In this document: in pieces, positions 34,938 through 35,066 of the stretch
How the letters are laid out: each line of letters begins with the position of its first letter
Numbering within the stretch: position 1 is the first letter of the stretch
Assembly: GCA_943327755.2 (NCBI GenBank)
Contig: CALPYF020000042.1
Coordinates: 1 to 35,066 of the forward strand
Origin: Deinococcus hopiensis KR-140
GTDB taxonomy: Bacteria; Deinococcota; Deinococci; Deinococcales; Deinococcaceae
Direction of reading: 5' to 3'
Length of the DNA: 35,066 bases
Made by a program: the position numbers and the translations under genes
The notes under the pieces: generated by a model
Seen by the model: the letters and a program-made list of their open reading frames with translations, nothing else
Database searches by the model: none
What the model was told of the DNA's origin: nothing

Positions 34938-35066
34938 TCAGATCACGAATTCGCCGGCGCGCATCACGGCCTCGCGCTGGCCGTCCTGCGTGATGCCGTC
35001 CACGTCGATCTGGTCACTGCCGATCATCCAGTCCACGTGCGTGAGGCTGTCGTTGCCACCCTTCGC
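34938..35066 (-). CDS. M29-family aminopeptidase, C-terminal end (partial)
   Basis: 42 codons to the stop at 34938; the gene continues beyond the window. The visible sequence contains GGNDSLTHVDWMIGS, DQIDVDGITQDG and VMRAGEFVI. The first block with His and Asp in LTHVDWMIG is the C-terminal metal-binding signature of thermophilic M29 aminopeptidases (AmpS/PepS/aminopeptidase T), which remove N-terminal residues in the cytoplasm using a two-metal centre. Confidence 0.8.
   Translation of the reverse strand, partial: AKGGNDSLTHVDWMIGSDQIDVDGITQDGQREAVMRAGEFVI

Overview
The window is high-GC (about 70%) chromosomal DNA from a bacterium that is almost certainly a Deinococcus; I cannot name the species. 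The evidence is: a glutaminyl-tRNA synthetase carrying the C-terminal Yqey/GatB-like domain known from Deinococcus; a csaB pyruvyl transferase next to a DUF5693-type membrane protein (the S-layer anchoring arrangement of Deinococcus-Thermus); and about 18 genes whose start codon lies only 5-8 nt after a TANNNT hexamer, the leaderless-mRNA signature of deinococci. Genes are densely packed, often overlapping by 4 nt (ATGA/GTGA) or abutting, and no gene-free stretch exceeds about 200 bp. I saw no insertion sequences, prophage or CRISPR array.

Layout. 1-1193: end of a DUF5693-like membrane gene plus csaB (cell-wall glycan pyruvylation). 1252-5394 (minus): a PaaI-type thioesterase, a small exported protein, and a two-gene unit of a 56-aa peptide with a lasso-peptide-type leader motif followed by a 970-aa lipoprotein with lamin-tail and TIG domains. 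5580-12259: surE; a three-gene minus unit (LysM/M23 peptidase, ABM-like, SRPBCC); truA; a methyltransferase interrupted by an in-frame TGA; a possible papain-like protein; a cytochrome P450 with a divergent HTH regulator. 12315-14896 (minus): N-carbamoylputrescine amidase and a cholesterol-dependent-cytolysin-like pore-forming protein. 15011-18638 (minus): an ABC transporter plus DesKR/LiaSR-type two-component operon with an inverted-repeat operator candidate upstream. 18812-22922 (plus): thrC, a two-TM K+ channel with an RCK domain, a DsbA-fold protein and a VOC protein. 22924-28569 (minus): an agmatine deiminase operon (aguA, zinc ribbon, tandem GNAT), glnS and a four-TM protein. 28665-32497: GNAT, TPR, an unrecognised 152-aa protein with an unusually strong promoter, an HtrA-like protease and a GGCT-fold protein. 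32558-33301: rpsO, tRNA-Leu(GAG) and SRP RNA. 33377-35066: two small proteins, a beta-carbonic anhydrase and the end of an M29 aminopeptidase.

Together, aguA and aguB give the agmatine to N-carbamoylputrescine to putrescine route, although they are about 11 kb apart. Several gene sets concern the envelope: CsaB, the M23 peptidase, the stress-type ABC/two-component operon, the HtrA-like protease, the lipoprotein and the cytolysin-like protein. The most unusual items are the orphan lasso-leader peptide/lipoprotein pair, the CDC-like protein without a recognisable domain 4, the in-frame stop in the methyltransferase, and convergent-gene junctions built from interleaved inverted repeats.
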